DNA of 13,253 nucleotides from Clostridia bacterium. Its GTDB lineage: Bacteria; Bacillota; Clostridia; Oscillospirales; Acutalibacteraceae. The first letter of the stretch is position 1. The number at the start of each line of letters is the position of its first letter. Made by a program: the position numbers and the translations under genes. Of this stretch, positions 1 to 6,650 are shown piece after piece. A model generated the notes under the pieces. It worked only from the letters and a program-made list of their open reading frames with translations, was not told the DNA's origin and searched no databases. The stretch spans positions 1-13,253 of the forward strand of contig JAFYJR010000009.1 of assembly GCA_017538005.1 (NCBI GenBank), written 5' to 3'.

Positions 1-416
1 GACCAGGGCATTATATCCGCCACTTTAGTGTTTATACCGGCAAAGAAAAGAAAGAACTGACATCTTAAACATTCTGCAAGGACTCTGTATTCAAGATATT
101 TTCTGTGACACTCAAGTCGGTTTGCGGCGCGGCGGATTAAGACGAGGAACAGCACCATCACGCCGCAGGCGAGGATGAGGCCGTGCAGTTCCGCCACATC
201 GTAAAGCAGGAAAGCGAGAGTGAGCAAAGTGCCCACGACGGAGAGCGCCAGTAAAATCTTACGGTGCTTTCCTGCGTTGTAAATACTGAGAACATCCGCC
301 GCGCCGTACAGCTCGTCAACCTCTGCGAGAGACGGGTTGATTGACGCATCCGTTATGTGGGTGAGCGGTATGGTGTTCTCATTTTTTTCTTTAAAAAACA
401 GTTCTTTATTCGTCAT
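1..416 (-). CDS. Two-TM membrane protein, SLATT-like, C-terminally cut by window edge
   Basis: The reading frame starts at ATG 416-414 and stays open to the window edge, giving 138 residues and no stop. A polar N-terminus (1-50) is followed by two hydrophobic helices at about 54-72 and 77-94, then a basic stretch (IRRAANR) and an amphipathic segment with LEYRVLAECLRCQFFLF around 108-124. Two adjacent helices followed by an 'YR-LAE-LR-Q' helix resembles SLATT-type 2TM proteins, which are predicted membrane-perturbing effectors in nucleotide-linked conflict systems. That assignment is from memory of the family pattern and is tentative. It begins 17 nt after the stop of the LRR-TIR gene, with only a weak AGGG ribosome site, so it is probably the fourth gene of the TIR/RyR cassette. 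The missing C-terminus could carry a further domain. A generic two-helix membrane protein is the alternative. Confidence 0.75.
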   Translation of the reverse strand, partial: MTNKELFFKEKNENTIPLTHITDASINPSLAEVDELYGAADVLSIYNAGKHRKILLALSVVGTLLTLAFLLYDVAELHGLILACGVMVLFLVLIRRAANRLECHRKYLEYRVLAECLRCQFFLFFAGINTKVADIMPW

Positions 417-433
417 AATTTTTACCCTGTTTA

Positions 434-2887
434 CTAATCAAACCATTTTGTTTTTGCAGGTATGTTGTTTTCTTTGCAATAGTTCCATGTGAGTGAACCT
501 TCAGAGCAGATGACAGTCAGCTTCGGGCAGTTGTCAAAGGCATAGAGTTCTATGTTCGTGACACTGTCAGGGACCTGGAGTTTTTCAAGGGCGGAACAAT
601 TGTTGAATGCCGCCGTTCCGATGTCTTCCACGCCTTCAGGAATAATGAAGTTGTGAAGATTCGTGCAGTTCTGGAAGGCATACCAGCCTATCTTTTTCAG
701 GCCGTCCGGGAGATTGACTGTTCGCAGATTTTCACAGTCTTCAAACGCATAATCACCTATCTCGGTAACGGTTGAGGGAATTGTGATTCCGTCCAGTGCG
801 GTGCAGTCTTTGAAGGCATAGTTGTATATATATTCAATTCCGTTTTCCAGTGATACATTTGTAAGGTTTGAGCAGCCGCTGAAAACACCGAGATTGATAC
901 CTTTAATGCTGCCCGGCAGTTTCGCTATCTCAAGATTCTTACAGGCATGGAAAGTGTAGTTTCCGATTTCCCTTACTCCTTCTGCGACCGCGATTATCTT
1001 GAGGCGGGCGCAGCTGTCAAAAGCCTCCTCGGCAATCTTTACCACCGGCATGCCGCCGTACTCCGATTCCACCTTGAGAAAGGCCTCCATACCGGTGTAC
1101 TTCTTCAGTATGATGCCCTCGTCGGTTTTCTCGTATTCAAAGCCCGGCAGGACATCCGTGTCCCGGCAGCCTCTCTCCTGAAGATGACGGGCGAGTTTTG
1201 CGTTCATATCCTTTGTGACGCCATAAGCAAAGTTCAGCCACTGCATCCTGTAGAGTTCGAAAAGCATACCGGGGATATCTTTCTCTTCCAGTTCTTCGAT
1301 CTGGCAGATTGCCAGATCTTTTTTATTTTCAAATTCTCTGAGAAGAATCCGTGTGAGCTCAGGATTCGCAAGAAACGCCTTGTCGACGAAAACTATCAGA
1401 CAGGCGCAGTCTCTGATGAGTCTCTCCCTGTCTTCGTCCGTATCTTTAATCCTGCAGCCGCCGTTTCTTGCGTCAAGAATTATTGATTGTGCTTTCGCCT
1501 TGTTGGCATTGTCATAAAGGCAATAAGCAAATTTATCGTCGCTTTCAACCTCTCTGTCCGCCGGATTGAAAACGACGGAAATACCTTTTGCCGTACGCGG
1601 CTCACCCTTCGTGAGACCTTCGATTTCCTCCAGTGCGAACTTTATACGAAACTCCGAAACGATATCTCTTACATCGCCGCCATCCGTTTCGATATCAAGG
1701 CCTTCAGAGAGAACACATTTTATTATCGGCTTCTCATATCTGATTGCCCAGGGGATTTCATTTTCTCTGACATAGAGACTGTTTTGTGAGTTCTCCGTGA
1801 TGAAGAGTAAAAATGCAGAACAGTTTCTGACATGTTCTTCAAGAGTTTCGTCATATTTGTCACCGATTGTCAGACCCTCGTCGTACCAGATTTTCCATCC
1901 GGCTTCATAGAGGATTTCGATTATCGGTAATATTTCGTCCCTGTCTTTGTGCGAGTAACTTATGAATACAAACGGTTTCTCCTCATCAGCCAGGAATGGC
2001 GAGGAGAGCATTTCAACATTCTCCGGCATGACACCGTGGAACGCCTCATACTGATAGTCAAAGATGTAAGTAACATTATTCTCCATGCAATACTTGTGCA
2101 TAGGGGAATTTTCGCCGCAGATAACAGTTACCTTCGGAGACCTTTTGAAGACATCCTCTTCGATTTCTGTTACATTGTCGGGCACTATGATTGAAGTGAG
2201 GTTAATACATTCCTCAAAGGCGCCTTTTTCAATACGGGTAACATTTTTCGGAATAACGAATGTGGACAGGCTGTGACAGTCGTGGAATGTGTATCTTCCT
2301 ATTTCCGTAATGCCTTCAGGCAAATCGATGTGTCTTACATTTTTACAACCCTGAAAAGCTCCGTGCTCAATGTAATTGACGCTTTCCGGAATCCTGATTA
2401 CCGTGAGGTCCTCATTGAGACTAAAGTCTCTCTCATAAATATCCGTTGTGCCGTCAGGTATGTAGGCTATATTTTCGAGAAAATCATAGTCATAGACCCT
2501 GACACATTCGGTGACAACCTCATTGCAAAAGGCATCATAACTTATGAAAAAGCCGTCTTCCATGTGGGGTGCCTTGACATATAACACCTTGCCCTTTCGG
2601 GAGAGCTGCCAGGGATATGCTCCCGGTTCATCCTCCCATGTGAAGATATCTGTTTCACCCGGTTCAAGTTCGAGTACAAAACAGGCAAAGCCCTTTACCG
2701 TCGGACCGATATAACTTATCCGGCAGTAATTCTTTTCCCCGTCGTCAACTGTATACCAGACATACTCCCAACCGTAACCCACATCGTATATCTCCATTTT
2801 AAAACTGTGGTTTGTCAGGTTGGCTTTTTCCTGTTCGTCAGCATTATCATATGCTTCCCAGATTTCTTTGAGTTTTTCTTCAGTCAT
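434..2887 (-). CDS. LRR_5 - TIR - TIR-like - LRR_5 protein, cytoplasmic
   Basis: This 817-residue protein has no signal peptide or membrane segment. Residues 1-120 are Trp/Tyr-rich and I do not recognise them. Residues about 141-275 form a BspA-type leucine-rich block (LRR_5) with repeating units such as AFQGC, TFHDC and AFEEC, capped by VTVICGENS. A TIR domain spans about 303-425: FVFISYSHKD, then WKIWYDEGL, then YDETLEEHVRNC. E347 falls where I place the NADase glutamate of bacterial TIRs. Residues about 431-570 look like a second, degenerate TIR (IRDCACLIVFVD) lacking the FISY and WYDEG motifs. About eight further LRR_5 units fill 591-812, capped by a second LTVICSEGS. LRR_5 proteins are usually surface-exposed, so an intracellular LRR joined to TIR suggests sensing coupled to nucleotide hydrolysis or signalling. 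No NB-ARC or STAND ATPase is present. The start follows AAGGA by 6 nt and lies 2 nt after the upstream stop, which suggests coupling. Confidence 0.9.
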   Translation of the reverse strand: MTEEKLKEIWEAYDNADEQEKANLTNHSFKMEIYDVGYGWEYVWYTVDDGEKNYCRISYIGPTVKGFACFVLELEPGETDIFTWEDEPGAYPWQLSRKGKVLYVKAPHMEDGFFISYDAFCNEVVTECVRVYDYDFLENIAYIPDGTTDIYERDFSLNEDLTVIRIPESVNYIEHGAFQGCKNVRHIDLPEGITEIGRYTFHDCHSLSTFVIPKNVTRIEKGAFEECINLTSIIVPDNVTEIEEDVFKRSPKVTVICGENSPMHKYCMENNVTYIFDYQYEAFHGVMPENVEMLSSPFLADEEKPFVFISYSHKDRDEILPIIEILYEAGWKIWYDEGLTIGDKYDETLEEHVRNCSAFLLFITENSQNSLYVRENEIPWAIRYEKPIIKCVLSEGLDIETDGGDVRDIVSEFRIKFALEEIEGLTKGEPRTAKGISVVFNPADREVESDDKFAYCLYDNANKAKAQSIILDARNGGCRIKDTDEDRERLIRDCACLIVFVDKAFLANPELTRILLREFENKKDLAICQIEELEEKDIPGMLFELYRMQWLNFAYGVTKDMNAKLARHLQERGCRDTDVLPGFEYEKTDEGIILKKYTGMEAFLKVESEYGGMPVVKIAEEAFDSCARLKIIAVAEGVREIGNYTFHACKNLEIAKLPGSIKGINLGVFSGCSNLTNVSLENGIEYIYNYAFKDCTALDGITIPSTVTEIGDYAFEDCENLRTVNLPDGLKKIGWYAFQNCTNLHNFIIPEGVEDIGTAAFNNCSALEKLQVPDSVTNIELYAFDNCPKLTVICSEGSLTWNYCKENNIPAKTKWFD
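452..1117 (-). repeat. C-terminal LRR_5 block (about 8 units) inside the LRR-TIR gene
   Basis: This stretch encodes tandem units of about 22-23 residues with the pattern I-x-x-x-AF-x-x-C-x-x-L and intervening I-P-x-x-V-x-x-I. The eight 'AF..C' positions read AFDSC, TFHAC, VFSGC, AFKDC, AFEDC, AFQNC, AFNNC and AFDNC. The block ends in the typical cap LTVICSEGS...YCKENN. The related first block lies at about 2063-2467, so the TIR region is sandwiched between two LRR arrays with matching caps. Confidence 0.85.
2063..2467 (-). repeat. N-terminal LRR_5 block (about 4 units) inside the LRR-TIR gene
   Basis: It encodes about four LRR_5 units (AFQGC, TFHDC, AFEEC, VFKRS) and the cap VTVICGENS...YCMENN. 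The cap closely parallels the one ending the C-terminal block, which suggests internal duplication of an LRR module on either side of the TIR domains. Confidence 0.8.
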
Positions 2888-2889
2888 AA

Positions 2890-3945
2890 CTAATCCTTTA
2901 ACGCTGATGCCTTGTCAATAAACTGCTGATAATCTCTGTCAGGGTTCTCTTTTGTAAGTTCTTCGTAGAGTTCTTTTGCGTGCGAAGCGGCCTTTGTATC
3001 ACCTTTTTCCGCCATCTTAAGGTAATAGCCCGCTATCTGTGTTTTAATGATTCTTACATTGTCGGCATAACCTTTGTGTGCCGGGTTGTTACGCATGAGT
3101 TCTTCAAACAAACGCACAGACTCTTCCTTGCTCGGTAAATCGGATTTTACCGAAAGCACATAGGCGTAATCTGATTTTGCGCGGTTACGCACCCATTCCA
3201 GCTGCATTATCGTGAGCGGGTTTTCTTCCAGAAGCTGATCCAGCCTTTCATATGCTGTTTTCAGAATGTCGAGTTCTCCCTGACCTCCCAGTATATGAAA
3301 CTCTTTTACAAGTCTCTCTTCCAGTTCCGCGGCTTTTTCTTTTGTCCGGTTATCCGCTATGGGTTGGCGAATCAACTCTGTGTATTCATCCAACATGCTT
3401 TCAAGGTCTTCGTCACCGGAACTCTTTTCTTTTGTGTCATCAGTTTTTACCGTTTCCGATATACTTTTGCTTTCCGCCACAAGTCCGAGCCGGGTAAATG
3501 CCTCTGTGTATTTATACGCGTATTCCTCTTCCGTCATAGTGTACTTGAGGATTGCCTGTGTAGAGCCGGTCCGGAGTTTCAGTCCGCCCTTCAGTTCAGT
3601 TTCCTTCAGATGAATTGCCAGAAACGGTTTGTCTTCATCCAGGGCAAAGTTAACCTCATTCAACACATTTTTTCTCAGGGCGGAGACAGGGGTAATCATA
3701 ACCACAAAAACAGCACACTTTTCGAGTGCGTTTGCGATTTCATCAGTCCATTCATTGCCGGGCGAAATACCCTCGTCATACCAGACGTGAAAACCCGCCT
3801 CGTTAAAGCGCTTGATTTCAGGAAAAACTATGTCCTTGTCATCATGCGCATAGCTTATAAAGATATAAGGTTCCGTGCCGCGATATGCGGGGTAAGGCAG
3901 GCGGCCTACACCGGGTACAAGTTTTGTTTCCATATTGTTCTCCAT
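2890..3945 (-). CDS. TIR domain protein with C-terminal helical (TPR-like) repeats
   Basis: TIR domains cleave NAD or make nucleotide signals in bacterial immunity. Here the TIR fold spans residues about 25-153: YIFISYAHDD, then HVWYDEGISPGNEW, then a helix WTDEIANALEKC followed by FVVMIT. In many bacterial TIRs this helix reads W-x-E-x-I. This one has Asp68 at that position with Glu69 next, so catalysis is uncertain. A charged linker (about 155-180) leads to an all-helical half (180-351) with units such as LFEELMRNNPAH and LYEELTKENPDR, typical of TPR-like repeats used for protein contacts. I prefer the ATG at 3945 because AAGGTG lies 7 nt upstream; the ATG at 3951, two codons earlier, lies too close to that site. 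The gene starts 12 nt after the HD-RyR stop and ends 2 nt before the LRR-TIR gene. It may be the partner or second effector of that protein. Confidence 0.88.
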   Translation of the reverse strand: MENNMETKLVPGVGRLPYPAYRGTEPYIFISYAHDDKDIVFPEIKRFNEAGFHVWYDEGISPGNEWTDEIANALEKCAVFVVMITPVSALRKNVLNEVNFALDEDKPFLAIHLKETELKGGLKLRTGSTQAILKYTMTEEEYAYKYTEAFTRLGLVAESKSISETVKTDDTKEKSSGDEDLESMLDEYTELIRQPIADNRTKEKAAELEERLVKEFHILGGQGELDILKTAYERLDQLLEENPLTIMQLEWVRNRAKSDYAYVLSVKSDLPSKEESVRLFEELMRNNPAHKGYADNVRIIKTQIAGYYLKMAEKGDTKAASHAKELYEELTKENPDRDYQQFIDKASALKD

Positions 3946-3957
3946 ACTCATTCACCT

Positions 3958-5958
3958 TCAGTCCAGCTTGTAGATTCTAAGTCCGTCAAATTTCTTTATG
4001 AGTTTCAGCATACTGTTGAATGGTTCGTAATCCTTCTCGCGTTCGGAGAGGGGCAGTTCGGCGTAGTTGGCGAAGATTTCATCACGAGTCGGGTTGCCGT
4101 CCATTGCGAGTTTGTGCATGCGAAGCTGCTCGCGTAACGCTTTGGCATCAGGCTCGTTCTCGTATACATCGCCGTAAATCCAGCCCATAGAGATGTGTTC
4201 TCTTATCCAGCGTTCGTGTTCCATCGGGGCGAAGACTTCCGTCTGCTCCTTTGTAAACGATGTAATCATTTCGTAGTCCACGGGTCTGTCTGTATAGAAA
4301 CATCTTAAGGCATCAAGATACTTTGAGAAACTCTTCGCCTGGTTTATGTTTGAAAGCTGATACTCAAGAGACAGGCCTTCAAATTCTTTTTCAAGTTGCG
4401 ATGTATCAACATCCTTCTCCGCGCCGAGGTGCGAATAGCGGGCGTTGAGCGCAACAGCGAAATCATATAAGTGCAGGAAGTTGCTGGCTGAAAGATATGT
4501 ATGCTTGCTCTTTCTGTCCGCTTCCCTTGTATTCGGCACAACAGTAAGCGGTATATCTTTAAGGTCAACTATCCTCTCAATATCCGAAGAGAACCGCTGT
4601 TCCTTTTCCGCCATATCGCTGTATGCCTTGAGTCTGGGAGCATCTCCGGTTTCACCGCTGTCTTCCCATTTTCTGTATTTTACTTTGAAGGCATCAATCT
4701 TTTCCTGTTCTTCCTTGTCGTAGTAATAAATCGCGTGAATCGCGTTGTTGCCCAAATCAAAGTCCGCAGCCATCGGGTGGAGCTCGGTGCGTGAGTTGCG
4801 GCCGTAGGCCGTACGGTCCCAGCACTGAAGCTCATCACAGAGCATCAGAAGGAACGCCAGCGGATGGACCTCCGGACGCAGAGGTTCCTTCTGAGAAGGA
4901 CTGCCGAAGTATGAGACGGCAAACTTGAAAAGACTGTTGTGAAGCAGTATTGCCGTCAGTGCGTCAACATGTTTTTCATTGAGATTTTCAACGCCCACGG
5001 AGTTTTCAATTTCTCTGTAAAGTCTTGCCGCGCTGAAATAAGCGTGATCCATAAAGTAGTTGAACTCGTCCGGCGCAATCGGTTTGTCATGGATTTTACC
5101 GAGCATAAATTCCTCGGTGAAATCGTAGACTGCGCCGAGCTTGTCGGTGATGCCGAAGGCAAAGAGTTCCTCGGTCGTCGAGAAGGCGCGACCGTAAATC
5201 TTCTCAAACTGCTCCTTTGCCGCATCACCGAGCGCCGTTATGGAATCAACATCTCTGTACGCAAGGAACAGGCTGCCCTTTCCGCGTTTTGCGCCGGTAA
5301 CCTCATAGTATGAGAGTACCTGCTCAAACGGAAGTTCAAAAGGATAACCGATATCATGGAACAGCGATGTAAGTCCCCAGTATTCCAGGAAACAGCACGC
5401 CGCTTTATGGTCATCGTCCAGACCATAAAACTCGTTGAACTTTGCACGATAGGAAGCATTTGATTCGTAAATTGCAAGTCCCAGGGCAAAGACATATACC
5501 GAATGTGAATAATGGTCACGGTGCTTCATAAGAAGCGAGCTGCCGTTTGCCTCAAACTCAGACAAAAGCTCGACCATCTTCTTCGATTTGCCGTAGTGAC
5601 CGAAGAACATCTCGAGATAGCAGTAGTAGATGTTATAGGCATCCTCCGCGGCGCCCGAATCAATGAACTTCTCAAGCTCACGCTCCAGGCAGAGGCGGTT
5701 TATATCCATCTGCATGTTGTAGGGAATCTGTTCGGGCTTTAAACTCGTACCGAGATATCTGCCTTCCGCTTTTTCTTTTTCGGCAATATCTTCATCAAAG
5801 CCCAGGCCTTCGCAGCGACTGTGCAAAAACCTCAGAGCCATGGCTTTCAGCCCGTTATCTATAGTGTCGTAATGCCGCTCCGGCTGGACGGGACCCACGC
5901 CCTGACCGAACCGGGCTTCATTCACACTCTGCATCTCTTTAAGTGCGGTATATGCCAT
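3958..5958 (-). CDS. HD-domain phosphohydrolase-like protein with C-terminal RyR domain
   Basis: This is a 666-residue soluble protein. The N-terminal 140 residues are unassigned. Residues about 145-382 carry an HD-type metal-site pattern: H149/H152, the HD pair in FHDIGYPFE (H201-D202), H305 in DHAYFSA, H340 in ILLHN and D375 in LCDELQCWDR. This order, H-HD-H-H-D, is the arrangement of dinuclear HD phosphohydrolases such as PgpH-type cyclic-nucleotide phosphodiesterases; the substrate is unknown. Residues about 570-664 match the RyR domain: MEHERW (579-584), GW-x-x-G (592-596) and the tail ELPLSEREKDY. RyR domains have been proposed to bind nucleotide-derived ligands in conflict systems. The ATG overlaps the phosphoesterase stop as TGATG, with AAAGGAG upstream, so translation is probably coupled. 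It leads the TIR cassette and could make, degrade or sense the signal. HD and RyR calls are by motif; function is inferred. Confidence 0.87.
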   Translation of the reverse strand: MAYTALKEMQSVNEARFGQGVGPVQPERHYDTIDNGLKAMALRFLHSRCEGLGFDEDIAEKEKAEGRYLGTSLKPEQIPYNMQMDINRLCLERELEKFIDSGAAEDAYNIYYCYLEMFFGHYGKSKKMVELLSEFEANGSSLLMKHRDHYSHSVYVFALGLAIYESNASYRAKFNEFYGLDDDHKAACCFLEYWGLTSLFHDIGYPFELPFEQVLSYYEVTGAKRGKGSLFLAYRDVDSITALGDAAKEQFEKIYGRAFSTTEELFAFGITDKLGAVYDFTEEFMLGKIHDKPIAPDEFNYFMDHAYFSAARLYREIENSVGVENLNEKHVDALTAILLHNSLFKFAVSYFGSPSQKEPLRPEVHPLAFLLMLCDELQCWDRTAYGRNSRTELHPMAADFDLGNNAIHAIYYYDKEEQEKIDAFKVKYRKWEDSGETGDAPRLKAYSDMAEKEQRFSSDIERIVDLKDIPLTVVPNTREADRKSKHTYLSASNFLHLYDFAVALNARYSHLGAEKDVDTSQLEKEFEGLSLEYQLSNINQAKSFSKYLDALRCFYTDRPVDYEMITSFTKEQTEVFAPMEHERWIREHISMGWIYGDVYENEPDAKALREQLRMHKLAMDGNPTRDEIFANYAELPLSEREKDYEPFNSMLKLIKKFDGLRIYKLD

Positions 5959-6650
5959 CAGATCTGCTCCTTTCTGATTATCAGTTTTACGACTTCGGGT
6001 TCGTTGTTTATGCGGGGGATTGGGTCGCCTGTGTTGGCGAGACCGGTTGTGACCAGAAGGCGGTCATCGTAGAGACCTTTGGTGTATTTTGGGAAGGGAC
6101 CTTGTCCCGGTGAGAAGAGACCTTGATTCTTTATCCTTATCTGACCGCCGTGAGCGTGGCCGGAGATTATCAGGTCTATCTCGGGGTGTTGTTCCTTCAG
6201 GTATTCTTTGTAGTGCTCCGGGTGGTGGTCGAGCAGGATTGAAAACTGCTCGTTGTCCTCGAATTCACGGAGCCAGTCCGTTTCGGCCTTCGGTGTCTGT
6301 CCGCCGATAAGTATGTCATTGCAGAGAAGTGTCCAGGAGTTATCTAGAAGAGTAACACCTGTGTTCTGTATATCCTCCGCCGTTATCATCGGATATTTGA
6401 CTTCGTGGTTGCCGTATGAGAAATAGGTCGGAGCTATTTGTACGCAGTCTTTCAGGAAGGGGATGGCTTTGTCGTGCCACTTGCGGTGGCGGTCGACAAT
6501 GTCTCCGACGATGAGAATTGCGTCAGGGTTTATTGATTTTGTAAGGTTTATGACTTCGGTGTAATCTCTGTTGTGAAGATCAGAGAGCACTGCGAAGACA
6601 TAGTCCTTCTTTATTTCGTTTGAACTTATGGTGTACTCAGTTATTTTCAT
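5958..6650 (-). CDS. Calcineurin-like metallophosphoesterase (YaeI/YkuE type)
   Basis: The 230-residue product carries the full set of binuclear-metal motifs: D24-x-H26 (SDLHN), GD50-x-x-D53R, GN81-H82-E83, H142/H143, and GHAHGGQ at 164-170. Family members hydrolyse phosphomonoesters or phosphodiesters, including UDP-diacylglucosamine pyrophosphate in related proteins; this substrate is unknown. There is no signal peptide or N-terminal membrane segment, which many YkuE-type homologues do have, so it is probably cytoplasmic. Its start overlaps the end of hflX by 14 nt with AAGGAG upstream, and its stop overlaps the HD-RyR start by 1 nt. It is therefore physically the bridge between the housekeeping genes and the TIR cassette. 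Whether it belongs to either group is not decided by the sequence. Confidence 0.9.
   Translation of the reverse strand: MKITEYTISSNEIKKDYVFAVLSDLHNRDYTEVINLTKSINPDAILIVGDIVDRHRKWHDKAIPFLKDCVQIAPTYFSYGNHEVKYPMITAEDIQNTGVTLLDNSWTLLCNDILIGGQTPKAETDWLREFEDNEQFSILLDHHPEHYKEYLKEQHPEIDLIISGHAHGGQIRIKNQGLFSPGQGPFPKYTKGLYDDRLLVTTGLANTGDPIPRINNEPEVVKLIIRKEQI

Noticed and set aside
158..349. Minus-strand 63-residue frame inside the left-edge gene
   Set aside because: It is in another frame of the open membrane-protein gene (1-416) and has no ribosome site or recognisable pattern.
947..1486. Long plus-strand frame opposite the LRR-TIR gene
   Set aside because: It is the antisense shadow of the repeat-rich LRR-TIR coding sequence; no ribosome site or known domain.
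434..2887. Classical plant-style TIR-NBS-LRR receptor
   Set aside because: No P-loop (GxxxxGK[ST]) or NB-ARC/STAND ATPase is present between the TIR and LRR parts, so only the TIR and LRR elements are shared.
3295..4137. 280-residue plus-strand frame opposite the TIR-TPR gene
   Set aside because: It crosses the junction of two convincing minus-strand genes and its product shows no domain; taken as a shadow.
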